The position numbers and the translations under genes were made by a program. This document shows, one piece after another, positions 25,104 to 33,093 of a DNA stretch of 64,000 bases. Position 1 is the stretch's first letter. The number at the start of each line of letters is the position of its first letter. The stretch is from Caballeronia insecticola (GTDB taxonomy: Bacteria > Pseudomonadota > Gammaproteobacteria > Burkholderiales > Burkholderiaceae), in assembly GCF_000402035.1 (NCBI RefSeq), contig NC_021289.1, forward strand, positions 620,001 through 684,000, read 5' to 3'. Below the pieces are notes generated by a model, which was not told the origin of the DNA, made no database searches, and saw only the letters and a program-made list of their open reading frames with translations.

Positions 25104-26351
25104 TCACCCGCGTTGCGTGCACACTTCATGCAACGTGTTCAATCGCCGCACCGGTTCGACGACGTAAGGATTCGTTTCATCCCACGCATATCCGGCCAGC
25201 ACGGCGCTGATCATGCGTCGAATCTGCGGTACCTGGTCGCGCGCGAAGATGATGTCTTGCAGCTTGCCCGTGTACCAGTTCTCGACGAACGCGCGAAACG
25301 TATCGATACCCTTGCGCAGCGGCCGGTCGTATTGCGCCTGCCAGTCCACGGCCTCGCCGTTCAACTGACGTTTCAGCGTTTCCACTGCAAGATGCGCGGA
25401 TCGAAATGCGATCGTTACGCCCGAAGAGAACACGGGATCGAGAAACTCGCCTGCATTGCCGAGCAGCGCGTAACCGGGGCCATGCAATCGCTCGACGTTC
25501 GCCGAATAGCCGCCGATATGTCGCACGGGCATCAGAAATGGCGCATCGCCGATCAGGCGATTCAACGTCGGCTCGCTCCGAATCAACGAGCGCAGCTTCG
25601 CTTCGCGTTCCGCTTCCGGTACATCGAGCACAGCAGCTTCCGCGACGCATCCGACAGACGAGCGCCCGTTCGCCAAAGGAATCATCCAGTACCACACGTC
25701 GCGATGCTCCGGATGCACCGCGACCGTGATCTTGTTGCGATCGTGCACGCCAACGGGAATCCCGTCACGCACGTGTGTGAAGATCGCGGCGCGCGTCGGC
25801 ATGCGCGTGGGCGCTTCGAGATTCAAGAGACGCGGCAACACGCGGCCGAAACCGCTTGCATCGAGCACGAAGCGCGCATTCACTCGATAACGCGTGCCGG
25901 CTTCGTCGGCGACTTCGAGCACGGGCGCATCACCCGTTTGCATGTCGAGCACCGCATGGCCGAAGCGCACTTCAGCGCCCTGCTTCGCCGCGCGCCGGAT
26001 GAGGATGTCGTCGAATACCGCGCGCTCGACTTGATACGTCGTGCCCCATCCTTCCGAATGCTTGTCGCGGAAATCGTAGGCCGAGGCTTGATCGCGATAG
26101 ACGAAGTGCGCGCCGTTCTTGAACTGAAAGCCCGCTTCGACAACGTCCTGCAACATACCCGCCTCTTCGAGGTACGCCATGCTCTGCGGCAACAGACTTT
26201 CGCCGATTGAAAAGCGCGGAAAGTGCTGCCGTTCGAGCACCAGCACCGAATGCCCTGCTTTGCGTAGCAGCGCCGCTGCAACCGCGCCCGAAGGGCCCGC
26301 ACCGATGATGGCGACATCGACCGATGCGTTCATCGAAGTTTCTTTATTCAT
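25104..26351 (-). CDS. FAD-dependent oxidoreductase (halogenase/geranylgeranyl-reductase superfamily)
   Basis: 415 aa. Starts with the Rossmann FAD motif VAIIGAGPSGAVAAALL (GxGxxG), has FSIGESLLPQSMAYLEEAGM typical of the tryptophan halogenase/flavin reductase group, and a second FAD block GYALLGNAGEFLDPVFSSG. The WxWxIP halogenase motif appears as WYWMIPLANG, not the exact form, so halogenation is not assured. Similar enzymes accompany aryl-polyene clusters, where they are thought to modify or reduce the polyene or aryl head. Divergent from the methyltransferase gene across 86 bp. Confidence 0.82.
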   Translation of the reverse strand: MNKETSMNASVDVAIIGAGPSGAVAAALLRKAGHSVLVLERQHFPRFSIGESLLPQSMAYLEEAGMLQDVVEAGFQFKNGAHFVYRDQASAYDFRDKHSEGWGTTYQVERAVFDDILIRRAAKQGAEVRFGHAVLDMQTGDAPVLEVADEAGTRYRVNARFVLDASGFGRVLPRLLNLEAPTRMPTRAAIFTHVRDGIPVGVHDRNKITVAVHPEHRDVWYWMIPLANGRSSVGCVAEAAVLDVPEAEREAKLRSLIRSEPTLNRLIGDAPFLMPVRHIGGYSANVERLHGPGYALLGNAGEFLDPVFSSGVTIAFRSAHLAVETLKRQLNGEAVDWQAQYDRPLRKGIDTFRAFVENWYTGKLQDIIFARDQVPQIRRMISAVLAGYAWDETNPYVVEPVRRLNTLHEVCTQRG

Positions 26352-26376
26352 TGCTATTTCTCATCATTGGGGCTGC

Positions 26377-26402
26377 AAAGCGTAGGGCAAATGCGACGCT
26401 TT
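26377..26402. promoter_or_regulatory. Dyad in the FAD-oxidoreductase / methyltransferase divergent promoter
   Basis: AAAGCGT (26377-26383) and ACGCTTT (26396-26402), perfect 7-bp arms with a 12-bp centre, in the middle of the 86-bp gap between two divergent genes. A shared operator is plausible; no regulator gene is adjacent. Confidence 0.35.
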
Positions 26403-26437
26403 AACAACGCTTAAGCAACGCATCAGCGATTACAATC

Positions 26438-27229
26438 GTGCATCCCCGTACCAAAGATTCAACACTTACTTCTTTACCGGATTCAATTGTGCAGAACACC
26501 GCATCATCCAGCGTACCGTTCGTTTCCGAGACGGCGTTCGGCGTCTGGTTTCTGCGCACGCATACGTGGGAACACCACGTTTTGCGTGTCGCCATCAACG
26601 ACCTCAAGCGCCTGATCGACGGGCCACTGCCCGAGCGGCCCACTATCGTCGACGTCGGCTGCGGCCAGGGTATTTCGTTTCGTCTGCTGGCGAAAGCGTT
26701 TGCGCCGCGACATATCGTCGGCATCGATTTTCACAAGCCTTCGCTCGAACTCGCCGCTCAAGCCGCGCGCATTTGCAAAGACAATCCCGACACGGCCGCA
26801 ACGCGCATCGAAGTGCTGCACGGCGACTGCGCCAGTTTGCCGCTCGGCGATGCGAGTGCCGATATCGTCTTCTGCCATCAGACGTTCCATCATCTCGTCG
26901 AGCAGGAACGCGCGCTCGCCGAGTTCCGCCGCGTGCTCAAACCCGGCGGCGTGCTGCTGTTCGCCGAATCGACGGATGCTTACATCAAGTCATGGGTCAT
27001 CCGTCTGCTGTTCCGCCATCCGATGCATGTGCAAAAGAGCGCGGACGGCTATCTCGAGATGATTCGCGAAAGCGGGTTCAGCTTCGAATCGCGCAACGTT
27101 TCGCTGCCTTACCTGTGGTGGAGCCGCGCGAAAGACTTCGGACTGCTGGAGCGCATCGGCCTCTATACGCCGAAACCGGGCAAGCGGCGCGAGACGCTCG
27201 TCAATGTCGCGGCTGTCAAGACGCTTTGA
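26438..27229 (+). CDS. Class I SAM-dependent methyltransferase
   Basis: 263 aa if the GTG at 26438 is the start; a GTG at 26489 is an alternative and neither has a strong ribosome site. SAM-binding motifs are clear: IVDVGCGQGISFRLLAK (motif I), HIVGIDFHKPSLELA (motif II), DIVFCHQTFHHL (motif III/IV) and LKPGGVLLFAE. A methyltransferase is a standard part of aryl-polyene clusters, where it methylates the aryl head group. It is transcribed opposite to the main operon and ends at a strong bidirectional hairpin. Confidence 0.85.
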   Translation: MHPRTKDSTLTSLPDSIVQNTASSSVPFVSETAFGVWFLRTHTWEHHVLRVAINDLKRLIDGPLPERPTIVDVGCGQGISFRLLAKAFAPRHIVGIDFHKPSLELAAQAARICKDNPDTAATRIEVLHGDCASLPLGDASADIVFCHQTFHHLVEQERALAEFRRVLKPGGVLLFAESTDAYIKSWVIRLLFRHPMHVQKSADGYLEMIRESGFSFESRNVSLPYLWWSRAKDFGLLERIGLYTPKPGKRRETLVNVAAVKTL

Positions 27230-27235
27230 TCGAAC

Positions 27236-27268
27236 GACGCAGCGCACCGGTCAAACGTGCGCTGCGTC
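27236..27268. terminator. Bidirectional terminator between convergent genes
   Basis: Perfect 12-bp stem GACGCAGCGCAC (27236-27247) / GTGCGCTGCGTC (27257-27268) with a 9-nt loop, 6 bp after the methyltransferase stop and 10 bp beyond the end of the aryl-polyene operon. The strong stem in a convergent gap is the main evidence; T runs are short on both sides. Confidence 0.72.
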
Positions 27269-27277
27269 TCTCCTGCC

Positions 27278-27712
27278 CTACTTCTTCAGCGTCACTACTT
27301 CGCCCTTCAACGCTACGCCCGCGATCAACGCACCTGCGCCGCAGGTGAACTCGGTCGCGCTTTCGCGCTCGGAGTTCCGGTAATTGCTCTTGATGTTGAT
27401 CACGGCATTGCCGCCTTCCTTGCGCGCGCGCTCCTGCAATTCAAGCACCGCCGACAAGAACACGTGCTGGCACGCCGCCTCATCGCTCTTGCCGAATGCG
27501 TTGGTCTTCTTGTTGGTTGCAAATTCGCCAAGCGACTTGATCACGCCCGGATGCTTCTGACCCGCGAAATAAAGCGGGATGTCCTGATCCACCTTGCCGC
27601 CTTCGCTCTTGAGCGCGGACTCGACAGAATAGTTCTCGACCGTATCGCGCGCGAACGCATGCGACGACAGTAGGCACGCGCAAAGCGCCGCGCAGATCAT
27701 TTGAAGCTTCAT
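27278..27712 (-). CDS. Small secreted protein of aryl-polyene cluster (paralogue 1)
   Basis: 144 aa from the ATG at 27712, with a signal peptide (LQMICAALCACLLSSHAFA). The mature part contains QDIPLYFAGQKHPGV and EGGNAVINIKSNYRN, and ends with a Cys/Gly region (EFTCGAGALIAG). It shares its layout with the next upstream gene: LYF(A/G)(G/D)..HP/HA, (G/A)NAV(I/V)N(I/V), and EFTCGA. Such proteins in similar clusters are often annotated as excinuclease-like, a misleading label. Last gene of the operon, 25 bp from its paralogue. Probably periplasmic; function unknown. Confidence 0.75.
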   Translation of the reverse strand: MKLQMICAALCACLLSSHAFARDTVENYSVESALKSEGGKVDQDIPLYFAGQKHPGVIKSLGEFATNKKTNAFGKSDEAACQHVFLSAVLELQERARKEGGNAVINIKSNYRNSERESATEFTCGAGALIAGVALKGEVVTLKK

Positions 27713-27737
27713 GATGTCGATCCCCTTGAACGTGTGT

Positions 27738-28163
27738 TTATTCGTTAGCGAGCTGGGCGATATCACCGCGCACGGCGAGCGTCGATCCGTTGTTGCTCGC
27801 ACCGCACGTGAACTCCTTGTGTGACGACGTTTCCGTGCGCTGGAAGCGCGTCGTCACATTGACGACGGCGTTCGCCTGACGCGCGCTTGCGTAGTCGCGC
27901 AATTGCTTGAGCGCCTGGTTTAGTGCCATGTTGCACGTCACGTCCTGACCATTCATATCGCGCGGGAGACGCACGCGCACTTCCTTCGTTTCGATCAGCT
28001 TCTTCACGCTCGCGTGCGGCTCATCGCCGAAATACAACGCGACGCCCTGCTTGCTTTGCGTTTGCACATCGGCGGGCATCGGCAGCGTGCGGATTTGGGT
28101 TGTGCATCCGGCTTGCAAAAGCACGATGCTCGCTATCAGTCCCACTACGATCTTCTTCTTCAT
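27738..28163 (-). CDS. Small lipoprotein of aryl-polyene cluster (paralogue 2)
   Basis: 141 aa from the ATG at 28163; longer upstream frames overlap the ketosynthase gene. Lipobox LLQAGC (Cys20) predicts a lipid-anchored protein. Matching elements with the downstream gene are GVALYFGDEPHASV, RQANAVVNVTTRFQR and HKEFTCGAS near the C-terminus, so the two arose by duplication. Inferred location is the periplasmic face of a membrane. Role in pigment export or anchoring is a guess from its place in the operon. Confidence 0.75.
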   Translation of the reverse strand: MKKKIVVGLIASIVLLQAGCTTQIRTLPMPADVQTQSKQGVALYFGDEPHASVKKLIETKEVRVRLPRDMNGQDVTCNMALNQALKQLRDYASARQANAVVNVTTRFQRTETSSHKEFTCGASNNGSTLAVRGDIAQLANE

Positions 28164-28222
28164 TTTGTGGTCACTCGCATTGTTTATCGAATCACGCCCG
28201 TAACCGCGCCGACGGACAACGG

Positions 28223-29458
28223 TCAAACTCTTGCGAACATCAGCGCCGCGCAACTTCCCCCGAATCCGAACGACACCGACATCGCACGGTCGATGCGCCC
28301 GTCGCGTGTGGTCTGTACGAGCGGCATATCGCGCACGACCGGGTCCGTCGAATCGACGCGCCGTGTGCCTGCGATAAAACCATCGCGCATCATCAGCAAC
28401 GTGTAGATCGCCTCGTGCGCGCCGCATGCTCCGAGCGGATGCCCTGTCATGCCTTTCGTCGACGAAAACGGCGGCACGCGGGTTCCAAATACGTCGCGCA
28501 ACGCGTGCAGTTCCTCTGCGTCGCCGAGCGGCGTGGAAGGCGCTTGCGTGTTGATGTACTCGGGCCATTCATCGACGCCGCCCGCTTCATCGAGCGCCAT
28601 GCGAAGTGCGCGCGCGATGCCGTTGCTGTGCGGCGTGACCATGCCCGCGCCATCCGTGCTTTCGCCAAAGCCCGTCAGTTCCGCATAGATGCGTGCACCG
28701 CGCGCACGTGCATGATCCAGCGATTCGAGCACCAGCACGCCCGCGCCGGAGCCGATCACGAAGCCATCACGGGCAGTATCGTATGGACGCGAGGCGCGCG
28801 ACGGCGTGTCGTTGAAGCCGCGCGACAACGCATGCATCGCATCGAACATCAGTGTCATGTTGTCGTGCAGCGCCTCGCTGCCGCCCGCGAGCACGACGTG
28901 TTGCCGTCCCGTCTGGATGAGCTGCATCGCCTGCCCGATTGCAAGCGCCGACGTCGTGCACGCCGATGAAGGCGAGTACGCGACACCCTCGATGCCGAAG
29001 GTCTGCACGACGTTCGCCGACGCCGTGCTGCTCATCGCGCGCGGCACCGTGTACGGCGGCGTTCTGTCGATGCCGTGCGCCTGCACCGTGGCGATCGCCA
29101 CGTCGTACTCCGCCATCGCGCCGACACCGGAGCCGATCACCGCGCCTGTCTTCGGCGAGCGCAGCGTGGCGTCATCGAGCATCGCGTCGTCGATTGCTTT
29201 GCGCGCCGCGTGACACGCGAAGCGCGCGGTGTCGCCCATGAAGCGCTCCAGCTTGCGCTCGAACGGTGGTTCGTCAGCGACCGATGCCACTGCCGCAACC
29301 TGCGAATGAAAACCGCGCTCGCGCCACGCGTCGATCCGCGTGATGCCGCTGCGGCCTTCGCGCAACGCATGGCTCACCGCGTCGAGCGAATTGCCGAGAC
29401 ACGAAACGATGCCCATGCCCGTCACGACGACGCGCTGCATGACCCGCGTCCGACTCAT
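28223..29458 (-). CDS. Beta-ketoacyl-ACP synthase with altered first active-site His
   Basis: 411 aa; the ATG at 29458 overlaps the preceding stop (ATGA), with an alternative ATG at 29440. Thiolase-fold ketosynthase with the nucleophile Cys167 (SPSSACTTSA) and the second catalytic His340 (KGMTGHPLGA). The first-His motif, normally HGTSTPxxD, reads QAPSTPLGD with Gln at 305, so the Cys-His-His triad is incomplete. It may act as a partner subunit in a KS heterodimer or have changed chemistry; decarboxylation is normally aided by this His. Third full ketosynthase gene in the operon. Confidence 0.85.
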   Translation of the reverse strand: MSRTRVMQRVVVTGMGIVSCLGNSLDAVSHALREGRSGITRIDAWRERGFHSQVAAVASVADEPPFERKLERFMGDTARFACHAARKAIDDAMLDDATLRSPKTGAVIGSGVGAMAEYDVAIATVQAHGIDRTPPYTVPRAMSSTASANVVQTFGIEGVAYSPSSACTTSALAIGQAMQLIQTGRQHVVLAGGSEALHDNMTLMFDAMHALSRGFNDTPSRASRPYDTARDGFVIGSGAGVLVLESLDHARARGARIYAELTGFGESTDGAGMVTPHSNGIARALRMALDEAGGVDEWPEYINTQAPSTPLGDAEELHALRDVFGTRVPPFSSTKGMTGHPLGACGAHEAIYTLLMMRDGFIAGTRRVDSTDPVVRDMPLVQTTRDGRIDRAMSVSFGFGGSCAALMFARV

Positions 29459-30681
29459 CGCACGCGCCGGAAAATCAGCGACGTATTGATGCCGCCGAAC
29501 GCGAAGTTGTTGCTCATCGCGTATTCGGCATCGATTTCGCGCGCTTCGTGGCGGATGTAGTCGAGCGGCGCGCAAGCGGGATCGATATCCGTGAGATTGA
29601 GTGTCGGCGCAAACCAGTTGCGCTTCATCATTTCGATGGTCCACCACGCCTCGATCGCGCCGCATGCGCCGAGCGTGTGCCCGATGTAGCTCTTGAGCGA
29701 ACTGATCGGCATGCGCTCGCCGAAGGTTTGCGCAGTGGCCTGGCTTTCCGCGAGATCGCCGCGGTCCGTGGATGTGCCATGCGCGTTCACGTAGGCGATT
29801 GCCTGCGGTTGAAGCCGCGCATCGTCGAGTGCGAGCTGCATCGCGCGCGCCATCGTGCTCGCGGTCGGCTGCGTGATATGCGCGCCATCCGAATTGCAAC
29901 CGAAGCCAACGATCTCCGCGTGAATCGTCGCGCCGCGCGCTTTCGCGTGTTCATACTCTTCGAGCACCAGCGTCGCTGCGCCTTCGCCGACGACGAGGCC
30001 ATCGCGCTTCGCGTCGAACGGACGCGGCGTGAGCTGCGGTTCGTCGTTGCGCGTGCTCGTTGCATAGAGCGTGTCGAACACAGCGACGGCCGGCCCCGAC
30101 AGTTCTTCCGCGCCGCCCGCGAGCATCATCGTCTGCTTGCCCGTCGCGATGGTCTCATACGCGAAGCCGATCGCCTGACTGCCCGACGCGCACGCCGACG
30201 ACGCCGGAATGACGCGGCCCTTCAGATCCCAGAACAGGCTCACGTTGACGGCGGTCGTGTGCGGCATCATCTGCACGTAGCTGTTCGATGTGACGTCGGT
30301 CATCGAGCCGGTGTTGAGCATTGTGCCGAACGCGCGAATCGGCTCGACCGATCCCGACGATGAACCATAAGCCACGCCCATGCGGCCGTCGCTGATCGAT
30401 GCATCTCCGGCGAGGCCCGCATCGGCGAGTGCGAGTTCGCTCGCGCGCACCGCGTACATCGAGACGAGGCCCATCGAACGCGTCTTCTTGCGCGGCCACG
30501 CGGCGGGCTGCTCGAACGCGGGCAGCGGACATGCAAGACGCGTGTGCAACGCTTCGAAGAAATCCCATTCGGCGATGCGGCGCACCGCGTTGCGACCGGC
30601 CTTCAGCGCGATTTCGACTTCGCTCCAGCAATCGCCCAGCGCCGTGACGCCGCCCATGCCTGTAACGACGACTCGTTTCAT
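29455..30681 (-). CDS. Beta-ketoacyl-ACP synthase (FabF-like), complete triad
   Basis: 408 aa. Cys164 (PASSACASGS), His301 (NAHGTSTDRGD) and His335 (YIGHTLGACG) give the full ketosynthase catalytic triad. It condenses malonyl-ACP with the growing aryl-polyene chain on the cluster's ACPs, and is likely the elongating KS, working with the defective KS next door or with the chain-length factor. Starts one base into the stop of the ketoreductase (TGATG) and overlaps the next ketosynthase, so translation is coupled. Confidence 0.88.
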   Translation of the reverse strand: MKRVVVTGMGGVTALGDCWSEVEIALKAGRNAVRRIAEWDFFEALHTRLACPLPAFEQPAAWPRKKTRSMGLVSMYAVRASELALADAGLAGDASISDGRMGVAYGSSSGSVEPIRAFGTMLNTGSMTDVTSNSYVQMMPHTTAVNVSLFWDLKGRVIPASSACASGSQAIGFAYETIATGKQTMMLAGGAEELSGPAVAVFDTLYATSTRNDEPQLTPRPFDAKRDGLVVGEGAATLVLEEYEHAKARGATIHAEIVGFGCNSDGAHITQPTASTMARAMQLALDDARLQPQAIAYVNAHGTSTDRGDLAESQATAQTFGERMPISSLKSYIGHTLGACGAIEAWWTIEMMKRNWFAPTLNLTDIDPACAPLDYIRHEAREIDAEYAMSNNFAFGGINTSLIFRRVR

Positions 30682-31406
30682 CAGATCATCCCGCCGTTCA
30701 CGCCGATCACCTGGCGCGTCACATAAGAAGCCGCATCCGACATCAGAAAGCCCACGACCGCGGCCACTTCGTTCGGCTGGCCGACACGATTCATCGGCAC
30801 GGTTTTCAGTGCATGTTCGACGGGCGCGTCGGCGAGCATGCCCGTTTCGATCAGCCCGGGCGCGACGCAGTTGGCCGTGATGCTGCGCGATGCCAGTTCG
30901 ACGGCGAGCGCCTTTGTCGCGCCGATCAGTCCGGCCTTCGCGGCGCTGTAATTCACCTGCCCGCGATTGCCCATCACGCCCGACACCGATGCAATCGTCA
31001 CAATGCGGCCGCCCTGTTTTGCGCGGACCATCGGCATGGTCAGCGGATGGATCACGTTGTAGAACGCGTCGAGACCGGTTTCGATCACGACGTCCCAGTC
31101 TTCGCCGCTCAGCGCGGGGAACGCGGCGTCACGCGTCACGCCCGCGCTGCATACGATGCCGTAATACGGACCGTGCGCGGCGACATCGGCTTCGAGCGCC
31201 GCGCTGCACGCGGCACGATCGCGCACGTCGAACTGGATGACGCGCGCCGAACCGCCCTGCGCCGCGATGCCGGCGGTGACCGCCTCGGCTTCGGCACGGC
31301 CCGTGCGGCAATGCACGGAGACGGCGAAGCCGTCGGCGGCCAGTTGATATGCGATCGCGCGGCCAATGCCGCGGCTCGCGCCCGTTACGAGAACTCGACG
31401 GCTCAT
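30681..31406 (-). CDS. 3-ketoacyl-ACP reductase (FabG-like SDR)
   Basis: 241 aa classical short-chain dehydrogenase: cofactor motif TGASRGIG at residues 8-15, catalytic Ser in IASVSGVMGN, and Tyr/Lys in VNYSAAKAG. The C-terminal VIGVNGGMI is the usual FabG ending (VDGGM). NADPH reduction of the beta-keto group after each condensation, the step before dehydration to build the conjugated polyene. It overlaps the ApeP-like dehydratase by four bases. Confidence 0.9.
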   Translation of the reverse strand: MSRRVLVTGASRGIGRAIAYQLAADGFAVSVHCRTGRAEAEAVTAGIAAQGGSARVIQFDVRDRAACSAALEADVAAHGPYYGIVCSAGVTRDAAFPALSGEDWDVVIETGLDAFYNVIHPLTMPMVRAKQGGRIVTIASVSGVMGNRGQVNYSAAKAGLIGATKALAVELASRSITANCVAPGLIETGMLADAPVEHALKTVPMNRVGQPNEVAAVVGFLMSDAASYVTRQVIGVNGGMI

Positions 31407-31912
31407 GCGTTCACACTCCCTTCGATGAACGTCTGGAAATCATGTGGCTGAAACACTTTGATGACGGCATCGGCCCAACGCTCGCCGTCATGTTCGATGA
31501 TGCATTCGTAAGCGCCGTGGCCTTCGTCGCTGCGCAGGACTTCGCGCACGCCGATGGTCAGTTGCGCGTCGCGCGCGAACGTACTCACATGCGCTTGATA
31601 ACTCCGCGTGCCGAGCAGCACGCCGGGCCGCGCGACGCCACCCGCGCGCAGCGCGCAAAGCGAGACGTGCGCCGCCACGCCTTGCGCCATCAGCTCGATG
31701 CCGATCCACGCGGGCATCGCCCCGTGCGCGTCCGCGTACCACGCGTCGGGACGCACGGTGGCGCTCGCGGTCAGCATGTCGTCGCTGCATGACAAGACGG
31801 CATCGAGCAGCAACATCGTGCCGCGATGAGGAATGATCGCGTCGATCGGCGGAATGGTGATGTGACTCTCGACGATGACCGTCGCGTCTGTCGTGCTGTT
31901 CATCGTCTTCAA
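31403..31912 (-). CDS. ApeP-like hotdog 3-hydroxyacyl-ACP dehydratase
   Basis: 169 aa hotdog-fold protein. His29 lies in IPHRGTMLLLD and the acidic partner in MPAWIGIELMAQ, the pattern of FabZ/ApeP dehydratases. It removes water from the beta-hydroxyacyl chain to give trans double bonds. In E. coli aryl-polyene synthesis ApeP pairs with ApeI, and an ApeI-like domain is present here fused to the ligase at 39924-41639. Overlaps flank it on both sides (ATGA). Confidence 0.86.
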   Translation of the reverse strand: MKTMNSTTDATVIVESHITIPPIDAIIPHRGTMLLLDAVLSCSDDMLTASATVRPDAWYADAHGAMPAWIGIELMAQGVAAHVSLCALRAGGVARPGVLLGTRSYQAHVSTFARDAQLTIGVREVLRSDEGHGAYECIIEHDGERWADAVIKVFQPHDFQTFIEGSVNA

Positions 31913-33093
31913 CCCGCGAGAATGAGGCTGACATTGCTGCCGCCGAATGCGAAGGAATTGCTCATGACGTGGCGCGTGCCCGTCGCGCGCGGAAGCCGAC
32001 GCTGCGTCTGCACCAGATCGAGCGCGGGCAACGCGGCGTCCGCTTCGCCATCCCAGCGATGCAGCGGCAAGGGCATATCGTCATGGGCGAGCGTGAGCCA
32101 CGCGAAGCCGAGTTCCGTCGCCCCTGCCGCGCCGAGCAGATGGCCGGTGAAGGGCTTCGTGCCGCTTGCGGGCACGCCGTCCGGGAAAACGCGCGCCATC
32201 AGATGCGCTTCCATTTCGTCGTTCTTGCGCGTGGCCGTCGCGTGCATGTTCACGTAGCCGATGCCGCCGGGCTGCACGTGCGCATCCGCGAGCGCCGCAC
32301 GAAGCGCGATTTCGCCGCCTATACCTTGCGGATCGGGCGCCGATACGTGATGCGCATCGCTCGATTCGCCCGCGCCCGCGAGCCGCACGGCGCCTTCTTC
32401 ACGCGTCATCATAAACACGGCCGCGCCTTCTCCGATATTGATGCCGTTACGGTTGCGGCTCATCGGATTGGTGCGCGCGGGGCTCACGGAATCGAGCGAT
32501 GCGAAACCTTGCACGGTCAGCTCGCACAGCGTATCGACACCGCCCACGATCAGCGCGTCGCACAGATTCAGTTGCAACAGACGACGAGCCGACACGAACG
32601 CCTTTGCACTCGACGTACACGCGGTCGACACCGTGAACGCGGGGCCTTGCACGTTCAACGCGGCTGCCGCGAACGGCGCGGCCGTGCCGATTTCCATTTG
32701 CCGATAGTCGAAGCGTGGCGGGAGCGCGCCCGTCTTCGCGCGATGCGCGAAGGCTTCTTCCGCCGCGCCGATCCCCGACGTACTCGTGCCCAGCACCACA
32801 CCGATGCGCGCGGACCCATAGCGTGCGCGCGCCGCTTCGATATCGTCGCGAATCAGTTCGAGGGCGGCCAGCAGCAAGCGATTGTTGCGGCAGTCGAAGC
32901 GCTCCAGCGCGGCGGGCGGCGCGATGTCGAGCGGCGCAAGCACGCGGCCGACGAATGCGTCGCCGCTCTTCATGGTCATCGGCCCCATACCGGGCGATTG
33001 CGACGCGGCGAGCCCCGTCGCGACCGATGCGGTATCGCTACCGAGCGCGTTGATCATGCCGAGCGCATGCAGATAGACAGGCGGCAGCGTCAT
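31909..33093 (-). CDS. Beta-ketoacyl-ACP synthase family protein
   Basis: 394 aa. Cys159 (VSTACTSSAK), a His in VNMHATATRKND (HAT instead of HGT) and a second His in PFTGHLLGAAG form a full triad. It is more divergent in the N-terminal part than the other two ketosynthases, so it may be an initiating or specialised KS that primes or extends from the aryl starter. The operon thus has three full ketosynthases and one chain-length-factor-like protein. ATGA overlaps on both sides. Confidence 0.86.
   Translation of the reverse strand: MTLPPVYLHALGMINALGSDTASVATGLAASQSPGMGPMTMKSGDAFVGRVLAPLDIAPPAALERFDCRNNRLLLAALELIRDDIEAARARYGSARIGVVLGTSTSGIGAAEEAFAHRAKTGALPPRFDYRQMEIGTAAPFAAAALNVQGPAFTVSTACTSSAKAFVSARRLLQLNLCDALIVGGVDTLCELTVQGFASLDSVSPARTNPMSRNRNGINIGEGAAVFMMTREEGAVRLAGAGESSDAHHVSAPDPQGIGGEIALRAALADAHVQPGGIGYVNMHATATRKNDEMEAHLMARVFPDGVPASGTKPFTGHLLGAAGATELGFAWLTLAHDDMPLPLHRWDGEADAALPALDLVQTQRRLPRATGTRHVMSNSFAFGGSNVSLILAG

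Noticed and set aside
27278..28163. DNA-repair excinuclease subunits
   Set aside because: Two small secreted proteins of this kind are often given that name, but they have signal sequences, no ATPase motifs and lie in a pigment cluster.
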